From Symbiodinium natans (Eukaryota > Sar > Dinophyceae > Suessiales > Symbiodiniaceae): a DNA stretch of 64,000 nt. Below are positions 10,601-20,824 of the stretch, one piece after another. Position 1 is the first letter of the stretch, and each line of letters starts with the position of its first letter. The notes beneath the pieces are model-generated. The model was not told the origin of the DNA. It saw only the letters and a program-made list of their open reading frames with translations, and ran no database searches. The DNA is taken from positions 27,501 to 91,500 of the forward strand of contig CAJNDS010000349.1 in the NCBI GenBank assembly GCA_905221605.1. Reading direction: 5' to 3'. A program made the position numbers and the translations under genes.

Positions 10601-13600
10601 GAGGATACCGACGGGCTTGCCTCGCATTTTGATTGCGGGGCCGGCAGGCTCGCAGGGACCAAGAAGATCAAGCGGATCAGGGTCGACTTGCTTACTTCGT
10701 GTGCCAAGGTTCTTAGGGAAGCTTCGGGGTTTCGTCCGCAGTTCCTCGTAGGACTTGGGCAAGGCGGGCTGGTCACAGCCGTCCTTAGGTGGCCTTTGGT
10801 TGTTGAGCTCACGCTCCAAGCAAGGAACCTGCAGCGCAAGGAAGCTAGGGCTGTAGGAGAGGCTTGGGCAGGCATCAAGGCTATCTGGGCGGTGCGGCCA
10901 CGCCTTTGGCGCACGCAGCAGGGCCACTTGGAAGTGGCCGAGGCTTGTCCGGAACTCAAGAAGGATTTTCCGGAGCCTCCCCTGCGAGGTTTTGGGATCG
11001 TAGGGAAGCAGGCATTGGGGGCGGAAGTTCTGCGGTCCTTGAGGTTGGACGCGGTTCGTTCCATCGATGATGCCAGCATTAGAGGGATGCTGGACGAACC
11101 GTCAAGACCCCTCTGGGACCATGAGGGTCTGTGCATCTGCGGCAAGCGGACCTACCTGTTTTCTCGCTGCCCCGCCTGCATCGAGAAAGAGGCAGTCGAT
11201 ACCTCGGTGGAGATAGCCGAGCGGGAGGAGCCCGAACCTCCGCTTGAGGGCGACCTTGAGGCCCATGAGGTGGGCCTAGAGGTCAACTCCGTCCTTGCAA
11301 CTTTGGATAGGACAGGAGGTTTAGTTAGGGTTAGGTCCTCAACCATCCAGCAATGGGCGGTAGGGTTCAGGACTACGCCCAAAGATGCTCCAGTTCCCAC
11401 AGCATATGGCATGCTGAGTGGGAAGATATGGAAGAAGAGCCATTCCATGAAGCTCAGCCTCGGCTCCCAGCACAAGGATCTTTCCAAGTGGGGCGATGTG
11501 AAGCCTTACTGGACCACATGGGTGGTTAGAGAAGATGGTGCTGTGGTGGCGGGGCACAACTGCTCGCCCCTGAATGTGGTTCAGGGCGACATCGTCGTGC
11601 ATTGGTCGTCAGTGGTGAACTGGCACGGCCACAGACATGTCGTGAATGAGCAGTGTGAAGTGCTCTGGAGGTCTAATGGTAAAGAGGTTGCCTTAGACCC
11701 CTCCTTCGGCAAGCTGATAGCCCTTGTGGGTAGGGTTACTCAGGTCATTGGCTGGCGGGCAACCGGAGAAGCTTCGGATCCCCGCAGTTCTACCCGGCAG
11801 GCGTCAAGGGTCCTTGCTCAATTCTCTTCGTCCAACGAGGGCGTAGAAGGGCATTGGACCGCGGGCGCTATCAGTCGCGGGAAGAATGCCAATGAGTGCA
11901 AGCTGAAGGGTAGAGTTTTGGCGTTTATGGGTGAAGAGCACAAGGGCCCTGCAGTGGTTCTAGAGCTCGTTAGCCATAGCCCCATCCTGTGCATTTGGGA
12001 CCATTCCTCAACCAAGGTCAAGGTCGGGTTTAAGGGCGGTGTTCCGTCTTTGAGCCTGATCGCGGAGGAGGACGAAAATCGTCGTGAGCAGCTTGCGGTC
12101 GAGGCAAGGAACGCGGCGAACATTTCGGAGTTCCGAGTCACGGGATCCCTTCGTACGGCGTGGTACGGGGGTCAGCGGCGCGATCCCTCATTGGCGGGCT
12201 CGATTCGCAAGCCAGAGCCGCCGATGGTGATATCCGGAGACGGGTTGCTCGAGCGCGAAGTGACCCTCAGGACGGGTCAAACCGTCGTTGTCCCAGTGGT
12301 TCCCAACGGGGCTGCGGGCGCGAATGGAGTGACCTGGCGCCGCGCTTGCTACAATTCAGTCCACTGCGGAGTCCTTGGGGCCCATAGGTCCGCTGAGGTT
12401 ACCATCAAGCTGCTAGAGAGGGCAGTCTGGTGGCCCGACTTAGAGAAAGATGTGCGGACCTGGGTCGCCAAATGTCTCGCTTGCATTAAGGGCCGCTCTC
12501 GACCGACGAAGGTCGAGGCTCGTGCGGTCAAATGTGGCGCCGAGACATGCTGGCAGGAAGTCAGCGTGGACTGTGAAGGTCCAAACCGAGAGGACAGGGA
12601 AGGGCATAGGTACTCGCTTACGTACTTCGATTGCCTCAGTCATGCTGTCCTCCTCGAGCCGATGAGGTCTCTGACTCATGCTGAAGTCAGGAGGGCGTTC
12701 GTGCGCTGTGTGCTTCGCAGCAGGACGATCCCGAGCCTCATCAGGTCGGATAGAGGGCCAGAGTTCAAGAATGCGCTCATGGCGGAACTCAGCGCTATGC
12801 TTGGGACCGAGTGGCGGTTCAGCGCGCCCTTGAGGCCTTGTGAGTTGGGCGCAAACGAGCGAGTCCACCAAGAAGTTCAAAAGGTGCTGGGGGCGGTCGT
12901 CAGGCAAGTCGGCGCCTCCCTTTCCGAAGCTTGGTCGGATTGGCTCGTGGTGGCGGAGTACGTCATAGATAACACTCCGGGACCCCACGGGTATACCCCG
13001 AGGGACCTAGAGCGGAGCTGGTCGCTCGCTCTACCACTTGAAAAGGACGTCCTGCGAGACGCCTTGCAGTTTGAACCCATCTCTGATTGGGCTCGGAGCC
13101 AGTTTAAGCAGTTCTCGGAACTAGCTGCTGCGGTCCGAGAGCACTGGACGCGGTCTTCAGAAGCGCGGGCGAAACTTGCAAATCGCCATAGGCGCACTGT
13201 GGACCTTAAGCCAGGCGACCGAGTGGTCTGGAACGCTCCGAGGGCCCGTTCAGAGGGGGCGGGGCGTGTGCCTTGGAAACCGGGTCTGACCGGCCCCTGG
13301 CGCGTGTTGGAAGTCAAGGGCCACAGGCTCACCTTGGAGCCCGTGTCGATGGAGTCGGGGGGTACTTCTTCCGCCCGGCGCGGCCCGATGGAGGCGCACG
13401 CAGAAGACTGCATTCTTGTTCCTGCAGATGCAGATGGCGCGGAATCCCGCGAGCCGGTCGTCTTTGAGGACGATGGAACCGGCGGGGATGGCTCGTCTCG
13501 CCCCAGCTTAGGGCAACAGGTTCAAGGCGACGCCAAGCAAGTGGAGTTCACGCTGACCAGGCGCGGGAGGGACTTCGTCCTCCGCCTTGGCGACCGCATT

Positions 13601-14143
13601 GCCTATCGGGGTGTAGGTGGAGGCCCTAAGGTGTGCAGGTTAGGACGGGTCACGCAGGTAGATGCTGCCCGTGCGCAGGTCGGCGTGCACCGCTATCTCC
13701 CCGACGCCAGCGGGGTTCGCGTCAAATGGCGGCTTGCATTCATCGCCGAGGACGGTGCGCTCACGCTTTCAGAGGGGACTCGTCCGGCCCACGAAGCGGT
13801 TTCCGTCAGAGAGATCATTTCCAAGATCGACCTGAACCGCGACGGCGTGCTTGCTGCAGCCTCGGCCAGAAAGTTGGACAAGGGAGCGTACTCGTTGCAG
13901 GACAGGACGCTCGAGAGAGCGTCTCGCACCAGCACGGGTGTGCTCTCGATCCGAGAGGCCCTCGCGGACCTCTTGGTCGCGGAACCCCGCGTTTTGCAGC
14001 CTAGGGCTTCCCCAGAGTCGGGTGCTGTCGAGAGTTGGTTCCGGCAGTATTTCCTTGGAGGGGTTGCCGATGTCTTAGAGGTTGCTTGGGGTGACGCGGT
14101 CGTCTCCGACGCGGCTAGGAGGCACGGGTACAGGGTTGTCTAA
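7676..14143 (+). CDS. Pol polyprotein: protease, RT thumb, RNase H, integrase; RT palm missing
   Basis: About 2,155 codons open after the gag UAG, with no ATG near the 5' edge. In order: an aspartic-protease-like domain (CMLDGCAGANHV near 7,875-7,912, later LILGGRAL); a Cys-rich segment with CxxC pairs and a hydrophobic stretch; the RT C-terminal part (KLLGHNIG, FLGCANWLRGYLP, about 9,550-9,700); RNase H (DASGIAVGGSV, then WTDHANL, about 9,905-10,125); an integrase with a His/Cys zinc region (12,350-12,490), Asp in VDCEG, Asp in RSDRGPEF and a Glu at CELGANERVHQE; then an SH3-like tail (GDRVVWN...GPWRVLEV). The RT fingers and palm with its YxDD box are absent, without breaking the frame. The stop at 14,141-14,143 belongs to the inserted DIRS-like element, so the natural C-terminus is lost. 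The last residues (VLEVAWGD) look like the start of a methyltransferase motif I. Confidence 0.85.
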   Translation, partial: AAQASRQASGAAGRAAVQQHALPLSKGGRDKFATLDDLPKDWWNLADNEPGGYQYRTVVQVLDRKVECMLDGCAGANHVTEELVVGMMNRAAELGIGTEDPGFPVVRLEKWVHPEYVHGIASGAPVPLKGAAVLRVTLLEGRTADDCRPNTEIFVRCKIAARGTSDWHGLILGGRALDCAGRMGLGFRPGPDFHVLDTLGIRMPRCEDHSRTRKDRAYAFEARLSSLDDASCTEPGGGSRELLRYDGEEPLELSPGDGVLVPVVREAGVSAEGSLSEVVLPVECGVEAVPGLWPTGEGKGFVLLAAQECDHSLQPGEVVAEVRSGLVSTAACGCGAIETVFESEPSPQACADCGVAVASVDHDPCFACGSASRAAARSFQGCSSCARSFGRLRTGARIGVLSVLAAVTVLASVWGGSGPVGRPVEEPGALTCLDHLPSVDSWWEAPGGYASVWGRRPAQKDLGTVAVEKAPYETCLLQRAGDAWRLWDTRDLRVAESVACSDEVPVTERLAVFRTCKGPRWAGWREGSATAGRGASDAVRPADAVDTARCPSYHIVESWDIDKMIEEPPTDYYYEQLAADMRTRHPKACPHLLDHLVSLEGFLDKSILFGFSFGISKAEVCVSKGKLLGHNIGRDGSSPDEERCQAVIDFPPLWEKLHIQQFLGCANWLRGYLPVEYGHAAKILGQWQKPGAVFPEGGLGSAATEGCKAFKAIKRMMQNRINLATFDEASAADGSCPLEQIADASGIAVGGSVVQMTRDLSQLKVLMTHSKSLTPAQQNWPPLIQEAFAQLEVKRATRRMFGSIRTLCWTDHANLTRAQTSDIGMDPKLVRRVAEILMDGSEIRSLSGRSATLGDSFSRNPKDRDALLAARTKDLEGLSGQLRGFDLDQYLGEGTEGDGPVPWAVGNDAVPEPAGRVQAAAVPMCVVAALPARVMVVFDYARWKEQDAELTEIRRVFQASLPGVSVAVRGCWGPFEDTDGLASHFDCGAGRLAGTKKIKRIRVDLLTSCAKVLREASGFRPQFLVGLGQGGLVTAVLRWPLVVELTLQARNLQRKEARAVGEAWAGIKAIWAVRPRLWRTQQGHLEVAEACPELKKDFPEPPLRGFGIVGKQALGAEVLRSLRLDAVRSIDDASIRGMLDEPSRPLWDHEGLCICGKRTYLFSRCPACIEKEAVDTSVEIAEREEPEPPLEGDLEAHEVGLEVNSVLATLDRTGGLVRVRSSTIQQWAVGFRTTPKDAPVPTAYGMLSGKIWKKSHSMKLSLGSQHKDLSKWGDVKPYWTTWVVREDGAVVAGHNCSPLNVVQGDIVVHWSSVVNWHGHRHVVNEQCEVLWRSNGKEVALDPSFGKLIALVGRVTQVIGWRATGEASDPRSSTRQASRVLAQFSSSNEGVEGHWTAGAISRGKNANECKLKGRVLAFMGEEHKGPAVVLELVSHSPILCIWDHSSTKVKVGFKGGVPSLSLIAEEDENRREQLAVEARNAANISEFRVTGSLRTAWYGGQRRDPSLAGSIRKPEPPMVISGDGLLEREVTLRTGQTVVVPVVPNGAAGANGVTWRRACYNSVHCGVLGAHRSAEVTIKLLERAVWWPDLEKDVRTWVAKCLACIKGRSRPTKVEARAVKCGAETCWQEVSVDCEGPNREDREGHRYSLTYFDCLSHAVLLEPMRSLTHAEVRRAFVRCVLRSRTIPSLIRSDRGPEFKNALMAELSAMLGTEWRFSAPLRPCELGANERVHQEVQKVLGAVVRQVGASLSEAWSDWLVVAEYVIDNTPGPHGYTPRDLERSWSLALPLEKDVLRDALQFEPISDWARSQFKQFSELAAAVREHWTRSSEARAKLANRHRRTVDLKPGDRVVWNAPRARSEGAGRVPWKPGLTGPWRVLEVKGHRLTLEPVSMESGGTSSARRGPMEAHAEDCILVPADADGAESREPVVFEDDGTGGDGSSRPSLGQQVQGDAKQVEFTLTRRGRDFVLRLGDRIAYRGVGGGPKVCRLGRVTQVDAARAQVGVHRYLPDASGVRVKWRLAFIAEDGALTLSEGTRPAHEAVSVREIISKIDLNRDGVLAAASARKLDKGAYSLQDRTLERASRTSTGVLSIREALADLLVAEPRVLQPRASPESGAVESWFRQYFLGGVADVLEVAWGDAVVSDAARRHGYRVV

Positions 14144-14402
14144 CCGGGGTAGACCGACATGTAGCGTGAAGTCAGCATATCAGAGAACATGAAGAGTGAC
14201 AAGACATGCGATCCCAGCATAACTGCGGTGCAAGCAAAATGCATCAACACTCGGACATTGCTCCTTCCTTTTTGCGCTCGCACCTTCATGAGTCTGCTCG
14301 GTTTTTGGTCAGAAGATGGCGGGGGTAAAGACAGCAGGTGGCAGATGGAACACTCATCCTCTCACCTGTCCGCTGTTGCTCAGCAGCATCTCGTTTCCCC
14401 CC
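14138..14402 (-). repeat. Split direct repeat B2 of YR element 1
   Basis: 265 bp starting GTCTAACCGGGGTAGACC, repeated without visible change at 14,705-14,969. It directly abuts the pol coding sequence. Confidence 0.9.
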
Positions 14403-14704
14403 CCGGGTGGGCGGGTGGGTCACAAAGAAAATTTGACGCTCTGACAAATGTGATAGGCCAGAGCTGTACTGGCTTCAGCGGCAAGCTCAAAGTCAACATG
14501 CATCAAGGGTAAATCCAAAGCATGAAAAACGAAGTGCAGCATGTACAAGAAAATAACAAGACTGCCGACAAGAGGTGCGGGGCACAAGAGATGGTCAAGC
14601 TCAAAAGAGGTGAGTTTTTGTGTACTTTCACTTTTGACAGTCGGTTGCGCTCCGTTCCTACGCCAACCCCAGTAGACTGCGGCACCTGCGAGCAGGCACC
14701 CAAC
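14403..14704 (-). repeat. A2 segment of YR element 1 with G-quadruplex junction
   Basis: Lies between the two B copies. It opens with GGGTGGGCGGGTGGG at 14,405-14,419, a textbook G-quadruplex motif, followed by TCACAAAGAAAATTTG, which is also found at the far end of the element at 21,854-21,869. The rest of the A sequence is not found at the other end. Confidence 0.7.
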
Positions 14705-14969
14705 GTCTAACCGGGGTAGACCGACATGTAGCGTGAAGTCAGCATATCAGAGAACATGAAGAGTGACAAGACATGCGATCCCAGCATAACTGCGGTGCAA
14801 GCAAAATGCATCAACACTCGGACATTGCTCCTTCCTTTTTGCGCTCGCACCTTCATGAGTCTGCTCGGTTTTTGGTCAGAAGATGGCGGGGGTAAAGACA
14901 GCAGGTGGCAGATGGAACACTCATCCTCTCACCTGTCCGCTGTTGCTCAGCAGCATCTCGTTTCCCCCC
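14705..14969 (-). repeat. Split direct repeat B1 of YR element 1
   Basis: Second copy of the 265-bp repeat, bordering the coding interior. The RT/RNase H frame ends inside it at 14,921. Confidence 0.9.
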
Positions 14970-17900
14970 TTCATGTCATGCTGCTGCGCCCTCCGTTGGT
15001 ACGCAGAGACAAGATCGTCGAGCAAACTCTTTTCGAAGGTGTCGCTGAGGATGAACTTCTCAAGTTCAGGAGGGATCTCGAAGCATCCCTCGTCACAAGC
15101 TGAGAGCTTCTCACAGATCGCGCTGATCAGTCCCCTTGACGGGGGGTCTGCAGGGTTGCTCTTTGACGGGACCCTTTCGTACCATGCGCCGAACGAATGG
15201 ACGGCATCAATGGCGCTCATCGCCGCAATCAACCGGAACATCGCTAAGGCTGGGCTGCATCGCTTGATGAGTGTCATGCGTGCAGATTCGTTGTCAACGA
15301 ACACAAAGCCCAGCCTGGACTTGAAAGCGCCCCCGAATGCCCACCTGGCACATACGACGGCCAGCAGCTCGATCTCACAGATCACCTGCTGGCCAGCAAC
15401 TCGGGCCCAGTATGAAATGATGCGATTGGGAACATGGCCATGGAGAACAGCTTTGCGCCCTGACGCGGGGTCAACCAGTAAGCAACCCCAGGAGCCCTTA
15501 CCCTTTTCGAAAGAACCATCGGTGTAGAGAACAAGGGGGGCGCCAGGGGAGTGGATGCTGAAAACCCTTGGCTTGCAAGTTTGCACCACGGACTGGAGCA
15601 GCATGCGACTTTCGCGTAAACTCTCAGGCTCTGCTGACGATGGGGACACGGCCAATGCAGAGTACAGTTTGGCCACCGGCTTGAAGGCGTGTCCTAGAAC
15701 AAACCCCCCTGCGAAGTTGAGTAGGCCATGGAGTGACTCTGCAGTCTGCTTGACATTTGCTTCAGGGGCCTCCATAGTCTCAGCCATGGAAAGAATGCGC
15801 TCAAGCCTGCCGGGCTTGTTGGACACCTGCACGGACCCCTCATGCAAACGTGATACATCGAACTGTGCTCCCAAGGCGCACCACTTCTGTTGGAAGTCAA
15901 CAGCTTTCTTTCCAGAGGTGGCATGAGCCCACCCCAAGATATCCAAGAGATCTGAGAACACATGGGTCGTGCTTGAGGCGAGAGGGCCGACTTCAAGAGT
16001 TGGAAAGTCATCAACGTATACACTGGTGATGATGGAAAGCTGCGTCACGGCCAGGTGCCATATAGCCTTGGATACCTTGCAAAAAGAAAACACAGATCCA
16101 GAACCTCCGAAAGGCAAACCCCTTGCAAGATAAAAGGCCCAAGAACCTGTTCTGGAAGGCATTGCGTCCTTGATGGGTACCTGCTTGTAGGCCTTTGACA
16201 AGTCGAAACATCGCCCGACCCATTCGCACTTGGAGTCAGCAAAGTCACTGTGCCACGGCCCCCTTAAGACTTCGCCCGTCTCAAGAGTGACCGATACTTC
16301 AGACCTGTTGGCCCAAACCTTGGAGACGAAAAGGCACAAGCTCGTCACAAAGTCGCAGTCGTGCATTGACAGGTATGAGCTGGAACCGAACGCAGCGTTC
16401 ACGCCCGAATCACGCAAGTTGTCGATGACCCTTGGCTTCTGGTCTTCTCCCTGAAGGAGCAAAAACCTTTGACTAGGAGACCACTGATCTGTGCCGAGGC
16501 GAGATGACACTTCTGCTTCGGAGCCAAAGGGGCCCTCGAGGAAGCCAGCCTTGCACTCAGCTTCTGTCTCATCATTGAGCATCATGAGCTCTTCAGGCTC
16601 CAATTGCTGAGGCGGGGACGATAAAAGCGCCCTTCTGCGCCATACGGACTGCGAATCAAGCTGCTCAGGGGTCATGGTCATTGGTTTAGGCCTTATGCTG
16701 AAGAGAGGGGAATCGGGCTCTGCGCCCACCAAGCTGACACCCTCTTCCATGAAGTCACACACACTCAAGTCGGGGAAACCTGACTCAACCAAAAGCTCCC
16801 TGAACAAAGCTAACCTCTTTCCCTTGGTGATGGGGTGCCCTTCCTGCATCTGACGATAGGATGCTCTGTCCTTGATTTCCTCGAGTTTGGCAAGACGCCT
16901 TTTGTGCATTTCTTTGCAGCCAACAGTTGCGAGATCGAACACTGCCCTTCTGAGTATGTCTGGAACAGAGCACGCCTTATCGATGGGGTGTGGCAAGTTG
17001 ATGGCGCATCCTAGGTGCTCTTCTGGCGTATAGTACACGCCCCACGCTTGCGGCTTGACACTGTTTGCTGCCTTGTAGATGAGGCCTCCAACTCCTTCTT
17101 CCCACGCGGCATTGGAGGCAGAGCAGTGCAAACTGGGCCACGGGAAGTGAAGCTGTTGCAAAGAAGCAAGGTCTTTCGGGGGCAACCGGGGCCATGAGGA
17201 CACCACAAAAGCTGCCAAGACGATGCGACTACCGCGCCATGGCATGACAGCATGGGGCACAGAGGTGCGGAGCAAACAAGGTCCTGCGGAAACAGGGATG
17301 AGTTCACCCATGACCCCCGACCCGTCTGGGGCCGGGTGCACACCGGAAGAAGAGCTGACCCAGACATCGCCGTCTTGGAAATCGCTGAGAGGGACCAAGA
17401 CGTTAAAGAATCTGTGGTCGTTAAGTCGATCACAATGTACGGGGCTGGCCATGTCGCAAAAGACAGCAATGGACGTGCACATGGCTCCTGGAGCAAAGTG
17501 AGAGACCACAGCGGCCAAGACAAGACACGTCCAAGGGCTGGTACGCACGGAACGATGCAGACCGACGTCACCAGAGAAAGTGTAGGCACCGCATGTCCAA
17601 GCAACGCCTTCGGCTTGGCGGTTGCGGCGGGAAGCGGGATCGGACGGGAGTAAATGACAAAGCGTAGTCAAGTCGTCACGCGAAGCCTCACCCGATTGCA
17701 CGAGCGACCATGCCAAGCGCTCGTGGGGGGGCGAGGACAGCAAGCAAGGGCACGGGAGGCCCTCAGGGGACATCAAAGGCACAGGCCAGCACGGAGCGCC
17801 AAGGTCCTGGGCTTGAGACTGACTGCACTGACTGCATGTGACATGTGGGAGGGGCTTGGCATCAGGGTCAGGCGGCTCGGATGCCCATACCTTGGCCTTG

Positions 17901-18535
17901 AACTCGGGAATGAGGGCCACATGCCTGGGCTTTTGGACACCAATGGAAGCCAAGGAGGAGAGACGAAAAGCCTGCGTGGTCTCCTGCAGGAACTGGGGGG
18001 CGAGACCCGCGGAGATGGCATCAACGGTGCGCTGACACAAGAGAGAAGGGTACTGGGCAGCGGCAGCAGTGTCGAACAGCCAACGGTGACCCTCTTTCTG
18101 GACGGACCAAGGGCGATGGGCATGGGACTGGTCGCATCTGATTGCAAGAGAGCTGAAAATGGATGGGGTGGCACGGAAACGAGTCGCCTTAGGGCGGTCG
18201 CCGCCATGCATGCACATGTCAAAACGAATGTCTTCAAGGCCAAAGTACCAATCAGCAAACCCAGGGCAGGAATGCTCAGCGGCGAACTGCTTGACCAAAA
18301 GGGCAAGAGCAGCCCAGGTCCAGGCTGTGTCGGGGTTCTCGATTGAAACAGTGGCGCCCAGGAGCCAAGCTTGATGGAGGCAGGAAACACAAGTCCGGTA
18401 AACAGCATTGGCTGCTTCCACACGCGCAGCTTCGGCGGGCTGAAGATGAGGCAGACCTAAAGGATGCTTGGCTGAACGCAACGGGCGAGGCTGAGGTGCT
18501 CCTTGAGCACGCAAACACGGCAATTTGCCGAGCAC
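14921..18535 (-). CDS. Oxygenase-like / RT / RNase H polyprotein of YR element 1
   Basis: About 1,204 codons. Residues about 1-100 complete a methyltransferase-like domain begun in another frame (IENPDTAW; then MHGGDRPK near residue 110, as in element 2). Residues about 330-450 resemble a 2OG/Fe(II) oxygenase: PVHCDRLND supplies H-x-D, then SVPHAVMPWRGSRIVLA supplies the distal His and Arg. RT follows, with CFDLSKAYKQVP (first Asp), LPFGGSGSV and SVYVDDF (catalytic YVDD, about residue 840). RNase H then shows YTDGSFEKG, EIELLAV, FVDNESA and NPADPPSRG, a complete D-E-D-D set. No stop interrupts this part. The start shown is only the limit of the open frame; the upstream domain is frameshifted (18,276-18,701). 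Confidence 0.85.
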   Translation of the reverse strand: MLGKLPCLRAQGAPQPRPLRSAKHPLGLPHLQPAEAARVEAANAVYRTCVSCLHQAWLLGATVSIENPDTAWTWAALALLVKQFAAEHSCPGFADWYFGLEDIRFDMCMHGGDRPKATRFRATPSIFSSLAIRCDQSHAHRPWSVQKEGHRWLFDTAAAAQYPSLLCQRTVDAISAGLAPQFLQETTQAFRLSSLASIGVQKPRHVALIPEFKAKVWASEPPDPDAKPLPHVTCSQCSQSQAQDLGAPCWPVPLMSPEGLPCPCLLSSPPHERLAWSLVQSGEASRDDLTTLCHLLPSDPASRRNRQAEGVAWTCGAYTFSGDVGLHRSVRTSPWTCLVLAAVVSHFAPGAMCTSIAVFCDMASPVHCDRLNDHRFFNVLVPLSDFQDGDVWVSSSSGVHPAPDGSGVMGELIPVSAGPCLLRTSVPHAVMPWRGSRIVLAAFVVSSWPRLPPKDLASLQQLHFPWPSLHCSASNAAWEEGVGGLIYKAANSVKPQAWGVYYTPEEHLGCAINLPHPIDKACSVPDILRRAVFDLATVGCKEMHKRRLAKLEEIKDRASYRQMQEGHPITKGKRLALFRELLVESGFPDLSVCDFMEEGVSLVGAEPDSPLFSIRPKPMTMTPEQLDSQSVWRRRALLSSPPQQLEPEELMMLNDETEAECKAGFLEGPFGSEAEVSSRLGTDQWSPSQRFLLLQGEDQKPRVIDNLRDSGVNAAFGSSSYLSMHDCDFVTSLCLFVSKVWANRSEVSVTLETGEVLRGPWHSDFADSKCEWVGRCFDLSKAYKQVPIKDAMPSRTGSWAFYLARGLPFGGSGSVFSFCKVSKAIWHLAVTQLSIITSVYVDDFPTLEVGPLASSTTHVFSDLLDILGWAHATSGKKAVDFQQKWCALGAQFDVSRLHEGSVQVSNKPGRLERILSMAETMEAPEANVKQTAESLHGLLNFAGGFVLGHAFKPVAKLYSALAVSPSSAEPESLRESRMLLQSVVQTCKPRVFSIHSPGAPLVLYTDGSFEKGKGSWGCLLVDPASGRKAVLHGHVPNRIISYWARVAGQQVICEIELLAVVCARWAFGGAFKSRLGFVFVDNESARMTLIKRCSPALAMFRLIAAMSAIDAVHSFGAWYERVPSKSNPADPPSRGLISAICEKLSACDEGCFEIPPELEKFILSDTFEKSLLDDLVSAYQRRAQQHDMKGGNEMLLSNSGQVRG

Positions 18536-18701
18536 GACTGGAAGTCCCGCACGGGATCCCTAGGTGGATCCAAGAAGCTCGTGTAACACGCAACATGTCT
18601 CCGAGCAAAAGAGCAGAAGAAGAGAGGCTAAGGTCAATGGGCAAAAAGGCAACACGTGGCTTGAAACGATTGCTGGCGTGGTCGATGGGGAAGAAAAGCA
18701 A
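18276..18701 (-). pseudogene. Methyltransferase-like N-terminal fragment of YR element 1
   Basis: The minus-strand frame contains IHLGIPCGTSSRAR, matching FAPPCGTSSRAR of the better preserved domain in element 2 (57,468-58,160). The Pro-Cys motif with this spacing resembles motif IV of cytosine-C5 DNA methyltransferases. The continuation, including IENPDTAW, lies in the frame of the 14,921-18,535 polyprotein, so a single frameshift near 18,530 breaks the protein. Motif I is not clear upstream here. Confidence 0.55.
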
Positions 18702-18732
18702 CCCTAGACTGCAAAATCACATGAAAACGTGG

Positions 18733-20824
18733 TCATACTGACTCTCCCAGGCTTCGCGTGCCCCGGCACTGTTCGCACAGGATGAAGTCACGCGGCTCAT
18801 GGGGGTCATAAGAAATGGCATAGTAGTTGTGACTGAGAGGCCTCCCGCACTTGAGAGTAGCGGGGCTCGCAGAAACAGCATGTACAATGGATGAAATGCA
18901 ATGCTGGACATATTTCCCGATCTCTGGTTCTTTCAGCCCTTCAGTAGAAGCTGGCACCAGGCAGGATTGGTGTTGGAGATCATCATGGTCCTCGAGGTCA
19001 ACGTCAGAAACCTCGGACTCGTCAAAGCGTTGAAGTGCTTTGGCTGCATCCTCGCGCGTCAAGTCCGCGGCAATTTGCGCCACACGGCTGGCACGACTGG
19101 CATCAGGGTCGAAGTCGCCCTGGCGGATTTGGTGGACGAGGTGTTGCAACTTGCCGAGTACTGGGGCCATCACATCGCGGCCATAGGTGACTGGCATTGC
19201 CTCGCCAGGCCCCACATGATGACCGAGCACACGCTTCATCGGTGAAGTGATTCGATTTGGTAGCCCATGACAAGGGCGTGGCCTTGAGGCTATGCGTCGT
19301 GTAAAGTTTGATGTCTTGGAAGTCAGGATGTCTGGAGGATAAGATTTCCTGCAACCAGGCACCACCTTCAGCAGCCGTCATATGCCTCTCAAGAAAGCAT
19401 TCAGCCATCTCATCACAGGCTGGCATCAACAAGTGCTCGTCTTCGAGGCCAGCGATCCGACGTGACTTCAGCCACGCTTCGGCCCATGGCTGACTGCTGA
19501 AGGTATGCCCTAGAGCAATCAGGGGCATCAATGTGCGCCGATCAGCCTGTTTCTTCGCGGTTTTGTGCCCGAGCATCAGAGCCTCGATCAAGAACACAGA
19601 TCCCGAAACATCAATAGACAAGCTTCGAGCCTTGGCGGCGTCGCTCCATCGAGCGCAAGAAAAGAGGCAAAAAAGGCAGAACCCAGCGATGATGGAGTGG
19701 ATCACCGATCCATCGAAGACTGCCTTCTCGAGGGATTTTACTAGCCAAACTTTCAGTGCTGGGGCCTGCTGCAAGGGCCGTTTCTCCATGTAGCAGTTGT
19801 GGGCGCCTCCTTCGACACGAGGAGAAATGCAATCAGTGCTGTTGGTCACAGCGGTGAAGTGCATAAACCTCCAAGACGACACAAAGGCCCCTGCAGCAGT
19901 AGGCGCGGCCTTTTGATCACGAAGATGACAGATATAGTCATACATATGCTGCTCGGTGGGGGCTAACGGGCGACCTCCGTTGGATTGCACCTGCCAAACA
20001 GAGAAGCGCATGAAGTCACACGAGCGCTTGCACAAGGTAGCCGTTGCTTTGCTTGCATATACGTCAGACAAGATAGATGCAAGCTTCGGTGCCGGGATGA
20101 TGCACCCACTAGCCTCCAGTAAGGAACGACCTAGCTTGGAGTCGCTGGGTTCGAAGAGGATAATGTTGCGCAATCTAGTCAAGGCAGCGAGACGCAGCTG
20201 ATCGTCGGACTTGGCCATCCTGGTGGCATAAAGGCGCTTGGCTCTCTGCTGATTTTGCACAACCCATTCAAAAGCCCCAGCTGAACCATCGCGGTGAGCA
20301 ACAAGATCTGCAGTCGACTCTGCGCGTCCAAGAAAAGACAATGCGAATGGATACTGGAGATTGTGGCGAGGACCTTGAAACACTGCGGCTCCAAATCCTT
20401 GTTCCCAAGGAAACTTCATGATAGGCTTGCGCTTCTCCTCGTACAATGCTTGCGAAACAGGCAGAGGCAACTGGCTGGATTCCTTGCTCTGCGTAGCCAT
20501 AGTCTTGCGGGCTTTAGGTGTAGGCTCATGCACAAGGTCGTCTTGGCATTCTGATGGCGTGTCAGCAACCTGCTCGTACCATATAGCTTCTCTGGCTCGA
20601 GAATTGGCACTCACACCCTCGGAACCATCATGCTTGTCTTGGAAGAAAGACGATGGAGATGGGACCTGGAATTCATCGATGGCATCCAACTCTTCCGTGA
20701 ATGATCCGTGATTTTGGGGGAAATCATCTCCCAAGCGGTCAAAGCTGCCTCGATGCGTCTCAAAGATGACATGACCTGATCCATTAGCGTCAGGGCGCTC
20801 TGGGCTTTTCTCAAGCGAAGACAT
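18733..20824 (-). pseudogene. Tyrosine recombinase of YR element 1, one frameshift
   Basis: The main frame runs from the ATG at 20,824 to 19,103, and its continuation is in 18,733-19,365. Core residues: Arg in FSCARWSDAAK, His in HSLKATPLSWATK (H-x-x-K where many relatives have H-x-x-R), then after a frameshift near 19,250 His in VLGHHVGPGE and the nucleophile Tyr in VTYGRDVM. The tail has CGRPLSHNYY followed by ILCEQC, the same arrangement as in element 2 and possibly zinc-binding. It would integrate a circular cDNA, as in DIRS and Ngaro elements. Restoring one indel would give about 690 residues. It lies 5' of RT, the reverse of the usual DIRS order. Confidence 0.8.
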
